The notes: generated by a model from the letters alone, not told the origin. A stretch of 47,832 bases of DNA from an uncultured Collinsella sp. (GCA_900539035.1 UQAU01000016.1:1-47832); one strand, 5' to 3'. Counted from the stretch's first letter, positions 9,646 to 17,188 are shown. Numbers and translations are program-made.

Positions 9646-10698
9646 GTGAAAACGGGTATTTCGATTTATCTTTCCAGCCCTTTGCAGGATATTGAGCGGA
9701 CGATTGAGCGTGGTGCCGAGGCGGGTGCGCGCTATGCGTTTACCTCACTGCATATCCCCGAGGATGGGGGAGCGACGTATGCCGATAAGGTCCGTCATGT
9801 GCTGTCGCTGCTTTCCGCCCGCGGCATTGCGCTCATTGCCGATGTGGGCCCTCGCACGTGCGATTTGCTCGGGCTTGAGCGCATCGAGGACCTGCGCGAT
9901 CTGGGGTTGGAATACCTTCGTTTGGACTATGGCTTTAGCGCCCAACGGGTCGCGGAGCTGTCCGGTGTATTTCGCATTGTGGTCAATGCATCGACAGTGA
10001 GTTCTGATGAAATCGCATCGTGGCGTGAGGCCGGTGCCGATGTGACTCGTTTTGCCGCCTGCCACAATTTTTACCCCAAGCCTTATACCGGTTTAGCTCT
10101 GGAGGACATTGCTCGGGTGAATCTTCGTCTTGCGGCGCTTGGATTCGAAATCATGGCTTTTGTGCCGGGTGATGCTAACGTTCGCGGGCCGGTATTCGAG
10201 GGACTGCCGACGGTCGAGGCGCAGCGCGGTCGCGCGTCAAAGGTTGCTCTCAATATGCTTGAGCTTGCACATGGCGCCGATTGCGACATTGTGTTGGTCG
10301 GCGACCCCGATCTATCCGATGCGGGCTGGGCGCAGTTTGCTCAAGTTTCCGCCGGATACGTGGACCTGCAATGTGAGCTTGAGCCCGGTTATGCCTATGT
10401 GCGCGGGCAGATTCATCACGACCGGCCCGACTCGAGCGTCCTCATCTTTAGGTCTCAGGAGTCACGTACGACGCATAAGCCGGATTCCGTGCCGACGGAT
10501 GCCGGAGCCGGCCTGCCGCGAAAGGCGGGGTCGATCGCTGTGAGCAATAGCGGATATGGGCGCTACGAAGGCGAGCTTGAGATTGCGCGGGTCGATCTTC
10601 CCGGTGACGAGCGCATGAACGTTGCGGGCCATATCACGCCCGAGGCAATGGAGCTGCTGCCGTTCATCAAACGCGGATTCGGGGTACGGTTCGTTTAG
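9646..10698 (+). CDS. mupG: DUF871/MupG-family 6-phospho-N-acetylmuramidase
   Basis: This 350-residue protein has a TIM-barrel N-terminal part (about 1-235) and a small C-terminal beta domain (about 245-350, containing GRYEGELEIAR). This is the DUF871 family, whose S. aureus member MupG hydrolyses MurNAc-6P-GlcNAc inside the cell. Family marks are MKTGISIYLSS at the start, SLHIPED near residue 36 and the NFYPKPYTGL segment. The GTG at 9646 follows AAGGAGCG. S. aureus carries mupG-murQ-murP-murR together, and the same four families occur here in the order murR-murQ-murP-mupG. Function is therefore inferred with good support. A terminator-like hairpin separates it from murP. Confidence 0.85.
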   Translation: MKTGISIYLSSPLQDIERTIERGAEAGARYAFTSLHIPEDGGATYADKVRHVLSLLSARGIALIADVGPRTCDLLGLERIEDLRDLGLEYLRLDYGFSAQRVAELSGVFRIVVNASTVSSDEIASWREAGADVTRFAACHNFYPKPYTGLALEDIARVNLRLAALGFEIMAFVPGDANVRGPVFEGLPTVEAQRGRASKVALNMLELAHGADCDIVLVGDPDLSDAGWAQFAQVSAGYVDLQCELEPGYAYVRGQIHHDRPDSSVLIFRSQESRTTHKPDSVPTDAGAGLPRKAGSIAVSNSGYGRYEGELEIARVDLPGDERMNVAGHITPEAMELLPFIKRGFGVRFV

Positions 10699-10790
10699 CG
10701 TGTGACCCGTGGGCTACAATTGGCCCATCATACGAAGGCGCCTCGTGTGGCGTGTGCCTGCGTTGGCCGATCTATATTCGGAGGATTCCC

Positions 10791-11150
10791 GTGACCGTAC
10801 TGTTTGTTGAATATCCCAAGTGCTCGACCTGTAAGAAGGCCAAGGCATGGCTGGACGAACATGGGGTAGAGTATATCGACCGCGATATCGTTTTGGACAA
10901 TCCCACGGCTGATGAGCTTGCGACCTGGATTGCTCGCTCGGGGCTGCCGGTGCGGCGCTTCTTTAATTCGTCGGGCATGAAATATCGAGAGCTGGGCCTG
11001 AAGGCGCGTCTGGATGCGGGCATGACGGATCGGGAGTGCTACGAGCTGCTGGCGACCGACGGCATGCTGGTCAAGCGTCCGCTGCTGGTGGGCGACGACT
11101 TTGCGATTCCCGGCTTTAGGGAAGCGGCTTGGGCCGAGGCGTTGCTGTAG
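10791..11150 (+). CDS. ArsC/Spx-family thioredoxin-fold protein
   Basis: This 119-residue protein of the ArsC/Spx/YffB family has a thioredoxin-like fold with CSTC at residues 11-14 (KCSTCKKAKAWLDEHG) and the family segment LVKRPLLVGDDF near the C-terminus. Homologues include arsenate reductases, the regulator Spx and the uncharacterised YffB/YusI group. The short length and lack of arsenic genes nearby favour the YusI-like group over ArsC. GTG 10791 is chosen because GGAGG (10780-10784) is 6 nt upstream; the open frame extends further 5' but without ribosome site. It is a single gene, and no function can be fixed from the context. Confidence 0.8.
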   Translation: MTVLFVEYPKCSTCKKAKAWLDEHGVEYIDRDIVLDNPTADELATWIARSGLPVRRFFNSSGMKYRELGLKARLDAGMTDRECYELLATDGMLVKRPLLVGDDFAIPGFREAAWAEALL

Positions 11151-11157
11151 CGGCTGC

Positions 11158-11330
11158 GGAAAGTGCGACCCGTTTTGGGCGTTGATTGTGGGATGCGGTT
11201 TCCGTACCGAGCCTCTAGGGGAAAGCGGGTCCCAGTTTGAGCGTTAATTCTGGGACACGCTTTCCGGTTGAGGGCTCTATGGGAAACTGTGTCCCGGAAG
11301 GGGTCTCAGAGTGGGACGCACTTTCCGCCG
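11158..11330. repeat. Array of three ~46-bp hairpin elements, 62-bp period
   Basis: Three imperfect palindromes begin at 11158, 11220 and 11282. Each starts GGAAA and ends TTTCC around inner GTCCC/GGGAC arms. The first two also share a loop of the type GTTTTGGGCGTTGATT / GTTTGAGCGTTAATT. The third shares the arms but not the loop. The exact 62-bp spacing shows a tandem array. It separates the ArsC-like gene from the end of the minus-strand gene at 11346. Confidence 0.8.
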
Positions 11331-11345
11331 GCGGGCCTGCCCCAG

Positions 11346-11756
11346 TCAGTCCGCCAGCCGCGCCCATTCGTGCGGATCGTAGACCTTTACGTGCTTGTTG
11401 GGCTTGCCGCTCCAGTACTCCTCGTCCATAAAGGGCAGATATGCCTGAACGCCGGGGCAGATAAAGGGAATCCGCTGCTGTTGCAGTCGCTCGCGCTGGC
11501 GCTGCTCCAGGTGCGCCTCGGATATGACGGTCGGCATGCCGGACAGCTCGACCAAGCTTGCCTGGATGCGCTTGAGGTCGGGGAGCCCTGCGTGCCATGT
11601 CGTCCGCATGATCAAAAACGAGGCGCGGCGGTATTTTGCCTGCATCACCGTGATGGCGGGGCGCAGTGTGGGATGGATTTTGTCCCGTTCAGGCCAAAGG
11701 TCGGCAGTGATCTCGAGGCCCAGGGTCTCCCATAGGTAATCAAGCTCTTCGTCCAT
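11346..11756 (-). CDS. Uncharacterised protein resembling the N-terminal domain of some MarR-type regulators
   Basis: This 136-residue protein has no transmembrane segments. The segment IPFICPGVQAYLPFM (about residues 98-112) and the preceding PTVISEAHLEQRQRERLQQQ resemble, from memory, the N-terminal domain that precedes a winged helix in a group of MarR-annotated proteins (pattern IPFVxPGxQxxLPF). No helix-turn-helix follows here; the gene ends soon after the motif. ATG 11756 is preferred to an upstream ATG at 11777 because GAGG lies just ahead of it. Possible roles are a stand-alone sensor domain or a truncated regulator. Coding nature is likely; function is unknown. Confidence 0.6.
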   Translation of the reverse strand: MDEELDYLWETLGLEITADLWPERDKIHPTLRPAITVMQAKYRRASFLIMRTTWHAGLPDLKRIQASLVELSGMPTVISEAHLEQRQRERLQQQRIPFICPGVQAYLPFMDEEYWSGKPNKHVKVYDPHEWARLAD

Positions 11757-11959
11757 GGCGCCTCGATATCTACGCAATCATTGATACTTCGATTGTGTTG
11801 CCTGGTGCTATCGTTTTCGCGGTAGAATCTGCCAACGGTTGACGGCTACCGCTCGCGGCGTTTTGCCCTTCGTGTACAGCGGTCAGCTTCACAGGTCCTT
11901 CACGGGTTGGACTAAATTAGGCCAATTTGACTGAATTTCAAAAAAGTCAAAATTGGGGC

Positions 11960-11988
11960 TTGCGTCACGGCGAGACTTCCCGTATATT
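11960..11988 (+). promoter_or_regulatory. Sigma70-type promoter for the tRNA pair
   Basis: TTGCGT (11960-11965) and TATATT (11983-11988) are separated by exactly 17 nt. Transcription would begin about 35-40 nt before tRNA-Gln. An imperfect dyad (CCAATTTGAC / GTCAAAATTGG) lies just upstream at about 11922-11955. Confidence 0.7.
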
Positions 11989-12032
11989 TCTTTCTTGCGC
12001 AACGGCACAGCCGAGCGCAGCGATGCAGTCAT

Positions 12033-12106
12033 TGGGATGTCGTCTAATGGCAGGACAGCGGATTCTGGTTCCGTCAATGGGGGTTCGACTCCCTCCATCC
12101 CAGCCA
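12033..12106 (+). tRNA. tRNA-Gln (anticodon CTG)
   Basis: The acceptor stem TGGGATG pairs with CATCCCA, with discriminator G and an encoded CCA (12104-12106). The anticodon arm holds TTCTGGT, giving anticodon CTG, which reads CAG. The T-arm GGGGGTTCGACTCCC is intact. Confidence 0.95.
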
Positions 12107-12123
12107 TTGCATTTGCTACATAT

Positions 12124-12200
12124 GGCCCGTTCGTCTAGCGGTTTAGGACGCCGCCCTCTCAAGGCGGAGATCACCAGTTCGAATCTGGTACGGGCTACCA
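12124..12200 (+). tRNA. tRNA-Glu (anticodon CTC)
   Basis: The acceptor stem GGCCCGT pairs with ACGGGCT (one G-T pair), with discriminator A and an encoded CCA at 12198-12200. The anticodon stem CCGCC/GGCGG holds loop CTCTCAA, giving CTC, which reads GAG. The T-arm CCAGTTCGAATCTGG is intact. It lies 17 nt after tRNA-Gln and is co-transcribed with it. Confidence 0.95.
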
Positions 12201-12209
12201 AAATTGAAC

Positions 12210-12238
12210 GCCCGGGCCTCGTAAGAGACCCGGGTTTT
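12210..12238 (+). terminator. Terminator of the tRNA transcript
   Basis: CCCGGGCCTC pairs with GAGACCCGGG (one bulge) around GTAA, followed by TTTT. It lies 10 nt after tRNA-Glu. Confidence 0.85.
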
Positions 12239-12294
12239 GTGTATTGACCGTATATACGGCGCCTGCCGTGTTTCGCTCAGATCGAGGAGTAGCC

Positions 12295-13212
12295 ATGGAT
12301 CTGCCCATCAGCTTGCAAGACATCACGTATGCCGAGAACTATCTGGCGCAGGGTGACCTGGCTACGGCGACGCCGCTGCTGGAGCGCCTGGTTGAGCTTG
12401 CCGAGGAGTATATCGACGCTGAGTGCAAGACGGAGGAGAAGCGCCAATACTTTAGCTTCGATAGCAAGTTTGAGCGCTTGGCCTATCGCCGCGTGGAGAA
12501 GGATCCGCGCGAGCTCGTGCAGGTCGAGGTGCCGTTTGACCGCCTGTACTCTGACATGGCGTTTGCCTACATTCGCCAGCAGGATTATGTGAGCGCTCGT
12601 AATGCCCTGATGCAGGCTGTGCGTTGGGACCCCATGAACTGCAACTATCGCTTGGATTTGGCCGAGCTGTTCCGCGCACTCGAAGACAAGCAGGAATGGG
12701 CATCGCTCTCGTTCTCGGTGCTGGAGCGTGCAAGCGATGGCAAGTGCGTCGCCCGCGCTTACGCCAATCTAGGTCAGTACTTCTTGGAGCCCGAGACCGA
12801 GAACGTTTCGGCTGCCGTGGGCTGCGCGCGTCTGGCGCTGCGCCTGGCGCCCAACGATGCGCATACGACGCGCCTGCTCAACAAGATCCATACCACCTAT
12901 CCGGATGCCGCTGATGAGAGCGACGACCACGTGATGGGTGAACTGGCCCTGCAAGGCGTGCCGACCTCGCCTTCGGCCGAGATTGCCATCTGCCTGATTA
13001 TGTGCGCGACCGATGCTGCAAGTGACGGCGACAAGCAGGAGGCGACGCGCCTGACGGTGCGTGCTCGCGACTTGGTGGGCGAGGAGGCCTGCGCGGCGAT
13101 TATCAAACTGGTGCGCGAGAGCGATGCCGAGCTCAATGCCGAGCGCAAGGCAAAGCGTGAGGCTGCGGGCTCAAACGCCGATGGAGCCAAGGAGGCCGGC
13201 GATGCCCAGTAA
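12295..13212 (+). CDS. Tetratricopeptide-repeat-like protein
   Basis: This 305-residue soluble helical protein has TPR-like pairs at about 10-45 (QDITYAENYLAQGDLATATPLLERL), 95-130 (MAFAYIRQQDYVSARNALMQAVRWDP) and 165-200. No catalytic motif is visible. TPR proteins mediate protein-protein contacts. The C-terminus is a charged helix rich in Glu, Lys and Ala. ATG 12295 follows GAGGAG; the frame opens upstream but inside the tRNA terminator. Its last codons overlap smpB by 11 nt, so the two are coupled, and a link with ribosome rescue or translation is possible but unproved. Confidence 0.75.
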   Translation: MDLPISLQDITYAENYLAQGDLATATPLLERLVELAEEYIDAECKTEEKRQYFSFDSKFERLAYRRVEKDPRELVQVEVPFDRLYSDMAFAYIRQQDYVSARNALMQAVRWDPMNCNYRLDLAELFRALEDKQEWASLSFSVLERASDGKCVARAYANLGQYFLEPETENVSAAVGCARLALRLAPNDAHTTRLLNKIHTTYPDAADESDDHVMGELALQGVPTSPSAEIAICLIMCATDAASDGDKQEATRLTVRARDLVGEEACAAIIKLVRESDAELNAERKAKREAAGSNADGAKEAGDAQ

Positions 13213-13672
13213 GCGCGAGCGCAAACTCATTTCCAAGAATCGCTCGGCACATCACGAGTACTTTATCGATGAGACGTTTGAGTGCGGTATTGAGCTGAGC
13301 GGCACCGAGGTCAAGTCGATTCGCGAGCGCGCCTGTCAGATCACTGACACTTTTGCGCTGATTCGTGGCGGCGAGTGCTGGCTCGTCGGACTGCATATCC
13401 ACCCTTATAGCCATGGTGGCGTGTGGAATCGCGATCCCGATCGTCGGCGTCGTCTGCTGCTGCACCGCAAGGAGATCGACTTTCTTGACGGCAAACTTCG
13501 CAACCGTGGCTATGCGCTGGTTCCGTTGGAACTCTACTTTAATACCGACGGCCGCGTAAAGCTGCTGCTGGGTCTGGGTCGCGGCAAGAAGCTCTACGAC
13601 AAGCGCGAGGACATGGCCAAGCGTGATGTCCAACGCGAGATCGACCGCGCCCTCAAGGAGCGCAACCGGTAG
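13202..13672 (+). CDS. smpB: SsrA-binding protein SmpB
   Basis: SmpB binds tmRNA and delivers it to stalled ribosomes in trans-translation. The 156-residue protein is the usual length and shows KLISKNRSAHHEY at the start, GIELSGTEVKSIRE around residue 35, and a basic C-terminal tail (KKLYDKREDMAKRDVQREI). ATG 13202 overlaps the preceding gene by 11 nt. No ssrA gene follows in this window, although smpB and ssrA are often neighbours. RNase R, its partner in non-stop mRNA decay, is encoded 9 kb upstream. The identification is firm. Confidence 0.95.
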   Translation: MPSKRERKLISKNRSAHHEYFIDETFECGIELSGTEVKSIRERACQITDTFALIRGGECWLVGLHIHPYSHGGVWNRDPDRRRRLLLHRKEIDFLDGKLRNRGYALVPLELYFNTDGRVKLLLGLGRGKKLYDKREDMAKRDVQREIDRALKERNR

Positions 13673-13684
13673 GCGCTCTATATA

Positions 13685-13751
13685 AGTTGCGGTGGAATAC
13701 GGACTGTTTTGCCTGTTTGAGGGGCTATTCAGTCCCTATTTCACCGCAACT
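13685..13751. repeat. 67-bp palindromic element, copy 1
   Basis: The left end AGTTGCGGTGGAATACGG is inverted at the right end as CCTATTTCACCGCAACT with two mismatches in 22. The AT-rich middle holds TTTTGCCTGTTTGAGGGGC. A second copy of identical length lies at 38168-38234. This copy falls between smpB and its terminator. Confidence 0.85.
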
Positions 13752-13794
13752 ACGGGCGTCTCATCTTTCTCACTGTTCTGACACATATGTTTCA

Positions 13795-13828
13795 AAGGCG
13801 GCGTCCGTTATGGGTGCCGCCTTTTTTG
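13795..13828 (+). terminator. Terminator downstream of smpB
   Basis: AAGGCGGC pairs with GCCGCCTT around a 13-nt loop and runs into TTTTTT. It ends 51 nt before the next ATG. Confidence 0.85.
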
Positions 13829-13878
13829 TGGGTACATACATTCATGAGGTTCCAACCCGGGTTAGGGGAGTGATCGTT

Positions 13879-14382
13879 ATGGACAAAACTGCGTTCTTTA
13901 CGATGCCGAGCGGCCTGTATGTGGTGAGTGCCGCGGCCGACGGGCTGCGTGCCGGCTGCGTCATCAACACGGCGGTGCAGGTGACGTCCGCGCCGCCGCG
14001 CATCTCGGTTGCCGTGAACAAGGAAAATGTCACGTCTGGTGTTATTGCGTCTGCCAAGGCCTTTGCGCTGACCGTGATCGATCAGACGGCCGATATGCTC
14101 TACATTGGCAACTTTGGATTCCGTACCAGCAGCGACTATGACAAATTTGCTAAGTACGAGACGCGCGAGACCGCACTGGGCATGCCCTATGTTTCCGAGC
14201 ATGCGGCGGCCCTGTTTAGCTGCCGTTTGATTGACACTGTAGATGTCGGCACGCATCTACTGTTTATCGGCGAGGTCGAGGATGCCGAGCGCCTGAGCGA
14301 CGAGACGCCGCTCACCTACGATTACTACCATAAGGTCCTGAAGGGCAAGACGCCTCCGAAGGCGTCCTCGTATCAAGGCTAG
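13879..14382 (+). CDS. Flavin reductase-like (FMN-binding split-barrel) protein
   Basis: This 167-residue protein of the flavin-reductase-like family shows FFTMPSGLYVVSA at the N-terminus, AGCVINTAVQVTSAPPRISVAVNKEN (28-53) typical of the FMN-binding core, and the HLLFIGEV strand near residue 135. The same domain is fused to rubredoxin in clostridial high-molecular-weight rubredoxin, a link in NADH-dependent oxygen and peroxide reduction. Here a separate rubredoxin gene follows after 88 nt with its own promoter. ATG 13879 has AGGGGAG (13864-13870). A role in electron transfer to rubredoxin for oxygen defence is inferred from the pairing. Confidence 0.85.
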   Translation: MDKTAFFTMPSGLYVVSAAADGLRAGCVINTAVQVTSAPPRISVAVNKENVTSGVIASAKAFALTVIDQTADMLYIGNFGFRTSSDYDKFAKYETRETALGMPYVSEHAAALFSCRLIDTVDVGTHLLFIGEVEDAERLSDETPLTYDYYHKVLKGKTPPKASSYQG

Positions 14383-14399
14383 AAATGTTTTAAAAATAC

Positions 14400-14427
14400 T
14401 TGCATTATATTATTGAGAACATATACT
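14400..14427 (+). promoter_or_regulatory. Promoter of the rubredoxin gene
   Basis: TTGCAT (14400-14405) and TATACT (14422-14427) with 16-nt spacing stand in a conspicuously AT-rich stretch just after the flavin reductase stop. Rubredoxin can thus be transcribed independently and strongly. Confidence 0.7.
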
Positions 14428-14470
14428 AATAAGCAAGTACACCAGCAGTCACGTTCGAGAGGAGAACATC

Positions 14471-14614
14471 ATGGCTGAGGAGAAGAAGACGTATAAGTTC
14501 GTTTGTGTCGTTTGTGGTTACGAGGTTGAGGTCGACACGCCCGAGCTGCCCGAGGACTACGTGTGCCCGGTCTGCGGTGTCGGTCCCGATCAGTTTGAGC
14601 TCGTCGAGGAGTAG
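14471..14614 (+). CDS. Rubredoxin
   Basis: This 47-residue iron-only electron carrier has both Cys pairs present: FVCVVCGYEVEV (Cys12, Cys15) and YVCPVCGVGPDQFE (Cys32, Cys35). Together they bind one Fe. The length is slightly below the usual 52-54, and the protein is acidic, as rubredoxins are. The ATG follows GAGAGGAGAACATC. The gene has its own upstream promoter and a strong terminator. Together with the flavin reductase upstream it probably serves oxygen or peroxide reduction with a partner encoded elsewhere. Confidence 0.95.
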   Translation: MAEEKKTYKFVCVVCGYEVEVDTPELPEDYVCPVCGVGPDQFELVEE

Positions 14615-14656
14615 CTCGTAGACACACGACTTGCAGCAACACATAGCTCTGTCCAA

Positions 14657-14691
14657 GGGTCCCGGTCGGATATTCCGGCCGGGGCCCTTTT
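14657..14691 (+). terminator. Terminator of rubredoxin
   Basis: A long GC-rich stem, GGGTCCCGGTCGG with CCGGCCGGGGCCC, is followed by TTTT. The T-run starts a 24-bp sequence (14688-14711) that recurs at 44587-44610. Confidence 0.85.
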
Positions 14692-14756
14692 CCTCCGTCC
14701 CCAAGGGATCACGGCTACTGTTAGCCGATCCTGTCTGTCGTGAGTCCGGCCGACCG

Positions 14757-15056
14757 TTTGTCTCAATCTGCAACATCTATCGGCTCAAAACGGGTCTTTC
14801 TGTTACAGATTGAGACAAAAGGTTGGAGCTGAAGAAATGTCTCGATCTGTAACATGTAGAAGTGGAAATTGGGCCCACTTGTTACATATCGAGACAAACC
14901 AAAACCGTCCGGCAGAAGATCTCGATCTGTAACATCTAGCAGTGAAAACGGGGTCTACGTGTTACAGATTGAGACAAACGGAGCTATCCCTCGGAATGAT
15001 CTCGATCTGTAACATCTAGACATCAAAAGCGTGTCTAGATGTTACAGATCGAGACG
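14757..15056. repeat. Array of four 59-bp palindromic elements
   Basis: Copies lie at about 14759-14817, 14838-14896, 14918-14976 and 14998-15056, starting 79, 80 and 80 bp apart. Each has 17-bp arms of the type TGTCTCGATCTGTAACA and TGTTACAGATTGAGACA around a 25-nt loop containing an AAAA-GGGTCT-like core. Spacers of about 21 nt differ completely. The array separates convergent rubredoxin and mntH. All four loops are in the same orientation (A-rich strand on plus). Confidence 0.95.
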
Positions 15057-15082
15057 TTTGCCTGGGTAGGTACCACGCCCCA

Positions 15083-16339
15083 TTACATCCCTGTCAACAA
15101 CACGACATCGAGAATCGTCACGATGGCGCCGATCCCTACGAGCAGCGCGTTGAGCGGGCGCGAGTTGGCGTATTTGCCCATGACGCGGCGTGAGCTGGTG
15201 AGTCGTATGAGCACAAAGACCGTAATTGGCAGCTGAAGCGACAGCAGCGCCTGACTCCAAATGAGACCCTCAAAAGGATTCGGGACGACCAAGCACGCCG
15301 CCACTGCGCCGACGAAGCAGGCCGCCACCCCGATCGAGGAATGTCGGTCGTGGATGTCGTATTCCTCGTCGAACATGCCCGCGATGATGGTTCCCGCCGC
15401 CATGCCCGCCGTCACACTACTCGATAGTCCCGCAAACAGCAGTGCCACCGCAAAGATGGTCGAGCTTGCCGGTCCCAGAATGGGGGAGAGTGTAGCCGCT
15501 GCGACGGCGAGGTCGTCAACGACAATGCCGTGCGCAAAGAAGGTCGTTGCGGCCAGGATGACCATGGCCGAGTTGATTGCCCAGCCCACGCCCATCGAAA
15601 AGAGCGTGTCGAAGAGCTCGTAGCGCAGACGTTCTTCGATAGCCTGCTCGCCTTGGCCTTCGAAGTGCATGGATTGGATGACCTCGGAGTGCAGGAAGAG
15701 GTTGTGGGGCATAACGACCGCGCCTAGGACACTTACGATAATCGCGGCCGAGCCGGTGGGCATACTGGGTGTGATCCAGCTTGTGGCGGCTTGCGGCCAG
15801 TCGACCTTGACTAGTGCAAGCTCGGCCAAAAACGAGAGTCCTACCACGCCCACGAAGGCGATGATCCAGCGCTCGGCACGCTTGTAGGAGTTCGTCATAA
15901 GCATCGCCATCGATACTGCCGCCACGATGACGCAGCCCGCACGCACGGGCAGTCCAAAGAGCATCTGGAGCGCGATCGCGCCGCCCAGGACCTCGGCCAT
16001 GGCAGTGGCGACCGTGGCTAGATACGCGCTGCCGAGTATCGCACGCCCGACGAGGCGGGGCAGGTGGCGCGTCGTGGCCTCGGCAAGACACATGCCCGTG
16101 GCGATGCCCAAGTGCGCCGCGTTGTGCTGCAGCACGATGAGCATGATCGTGGACAGCGTGACGATCCACAGCAGCGCGTGGCCAAACTGCGAGCCGGCGG
16201 CCATATTGGAGGCCCAATTGCCCGGGTCGATAAATCCGACGGTCACGAGCAGCCCGGGGCCGATATGCCGCGCAATGTCCAGGCCTCCGTGACCACCAGT
16301 GCGTCGGGAGCCAAAGTGTTGTTTGAGATGGTTGATCAT
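15083..16339 (-). CDS. mntH: NRAMP-family divalent metal (Mn/Fe) transporter
   Basis: This is a proton-coupled divalent metal importer in the cytoplasmic membrane. The hallmark DPGNW motif in TM1 (FIDPGNWASNMAAG) and the MPHNLFLHSEV motif in TM6 are both intact, as metal selectivity requires, and about 11 TM helices fit the family. ATG 16339 (418 residues) is preferred over earlier in-frame ATGs because AGGAACCGACC stands just before it. It lies 75 nt downstream of gpmA on the same strand and may share its transcript. The substrate, Mn or Fe, is not decided by sequence. The 3' end abuts the four-copy palindrome array. Confidence 0.92.
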   Translation of the reverse strand: MINHLKQHFGSRRTGGHGGLDIARHIGPGLLVTVGFIDPGNWASNMAAGSQFGHALLWIVTLSTIMLIVLQHNAAHLGIATGMCLAEATTRHLPRLVGRAILGSAYLATVATAMAEVLGGAIALQMLFGLPVRAGCVIVAAVSMAMLMTNSYKRAERWIIAFVGVVGLSFLAELALVKVDWPQAATSWITPSMPTGSAAIIVSVLGAVVMPHNLFLHSEVIQSMHFEGQGEQAIEERLRYELFDTLFSMGVGWAINSAMVILAATTFFAHGIVVDDLAVAAATLSPILGPASSTIFAVALLFAGLSSSVTAGMAAGTIIAGMFDEEYDIHDRHSSIGVAACFVGAVAACLVVPNPFEGLIWSQALLSLQLPITVFVLIRLTSSRRVMGKYANSRPLNALLVGIGAIVTILDVVLLTGM

Positions 16340-16414
16340 GGTCGGTTCCTGCATAGGGTCAGCGCGGTGCCGCGCTTGGGTCATGCGGCGCCGCGCGCTC
16401 GGTTTAGGTTGGGG

Positions 16415-17188
16415 CTACTTGTGCGCTTTGCCCTGATTGGCCACGGCGTCGATTTTGGCGGCGATGGTTGCCGGGTCGCCAATGTAGCGCTTGTCGAGGA
16501 CGTTGAAATCGGTGTCGAAGGTGTAGACGAGCGGCACGCCGGTGGGGATGTTGACCTTGAGGATTTCCTCGGGCGTGAGGTGCTCGAACTTCATGACGAG
16601 CGAGCGCAAAGAGTTGCCGTGTGCGGCGATGAGCACGCGCTTGCCGGCGAGCATCTGCGGGCGAATCTCGTCCTCAAAATAGGGCCAGGCGCGGGCAATC
16701 GTGTCCTTGAGGCACTCGGTGTAGGGTAGCTGGTCGGGCGCGATGTCGCGGTATTGCTCCTGCGTGTGGGGGTCGCGACTATCGCCCGGCTCGAGCGCCG
16801 GCGGGCAGACATCGAAGGAACGGCGCCAGATGAGTACCTGCTCGTCGCCGTGCTCCGCCGCGGCATCGGCCTTGTTGAGACCCTGCAGCGCGCCGTAGTG
16901 GCGCTCGTTGAGCTTCCAGGACTTGATGACGGGCAGCCATTCGCGGTCCATCTGGGCGAGCACGATGTTGAGGGTATGGATTGCCCGCTTGAGGCGCGAG
17001 GTGTAGCAGACGTCAAAGTCGAAACCCGCTTCTTTGAGGGCTCGACCGCCTGCGGCGGCTTCTTCGCGGCCCGTGTCGGTGAGCTCAACATCGGTCCAGC
17101 CGGTGAACAGGTTGAGTTTGTTCCACTCGGATTCTCCGTGACGGATAAGGACAAGTTGCATCGTCTGTTGGTCTTTCTGGCGTGCCAT
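16415..17188 (-). CDS. gpmA: 2,3-bisphosphoglycerate-dependent phosphoglycerate mutase
   Basis: This glycolytic enzyme interconverts 3- and 2-phosphoglycerate through a phosphohistidine. The 257-residue protein has LIRHGESEWN with catalytic His17, TGWTDVELTDTG, the substrate loop NERHYGALQGLNK and the second His in AAHGNSLRSL. This is the long, cofactor-dependent type, not the Mn-dependent GpmI. The ATG at 17188 has AAGGAGG six nt upstream; starting at Met10 would give the classic 248-residue form. mntH follows on the same strand. Confidence 0.95.
   Translation of the reverse strand: MARQKDQQTMQLVLIRHGESEWNKLNLFTGWTDVELTDTGREEAAAGGRALKEAGFDFDVCYTSRLKRAIHTLNIVLAQMDREWLPVIKSWKLNERHYGALQGLNKADAAAEHGDEQVLIWRRSFDVCPPALEPGDSRDPHTQEQYRDIAPDQLPYTECLKDTIARAWPYFEDEIRPQMLAGKRVLIAAHGNSLRSLVMKFEHLTPEEILKVNIPTGVPLVYTFDTDFNVLDKRYIGDPATIAAKIDAVANQGKAHK

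Noticed and set aside
12033..12200. tRNA-associated integration site
   Set aside because: Both tRNAs are intact, with no repeated 3' end, integrase or foreign-looking genes nearby.
13673..13878. tmRNA gene next to smpB
   Set aside because: Only about 200 nt, taken up by a 67-bp palindrome and a terminator; no alanyl-like acceptor or tag frame is seen.
14757..15056. CRISPR array
   Set aside because: The units are 59-bp palindromes with variable loops and roughly 21-nt spacers; arms, not whole repeats, are conserved, and no cas gene is present.
16340..16414. Manganese riboswitch before mntH
   Set aside because: The gap to gpmA is only 75 nt and no yybP-ykoY-like fold is apparent.
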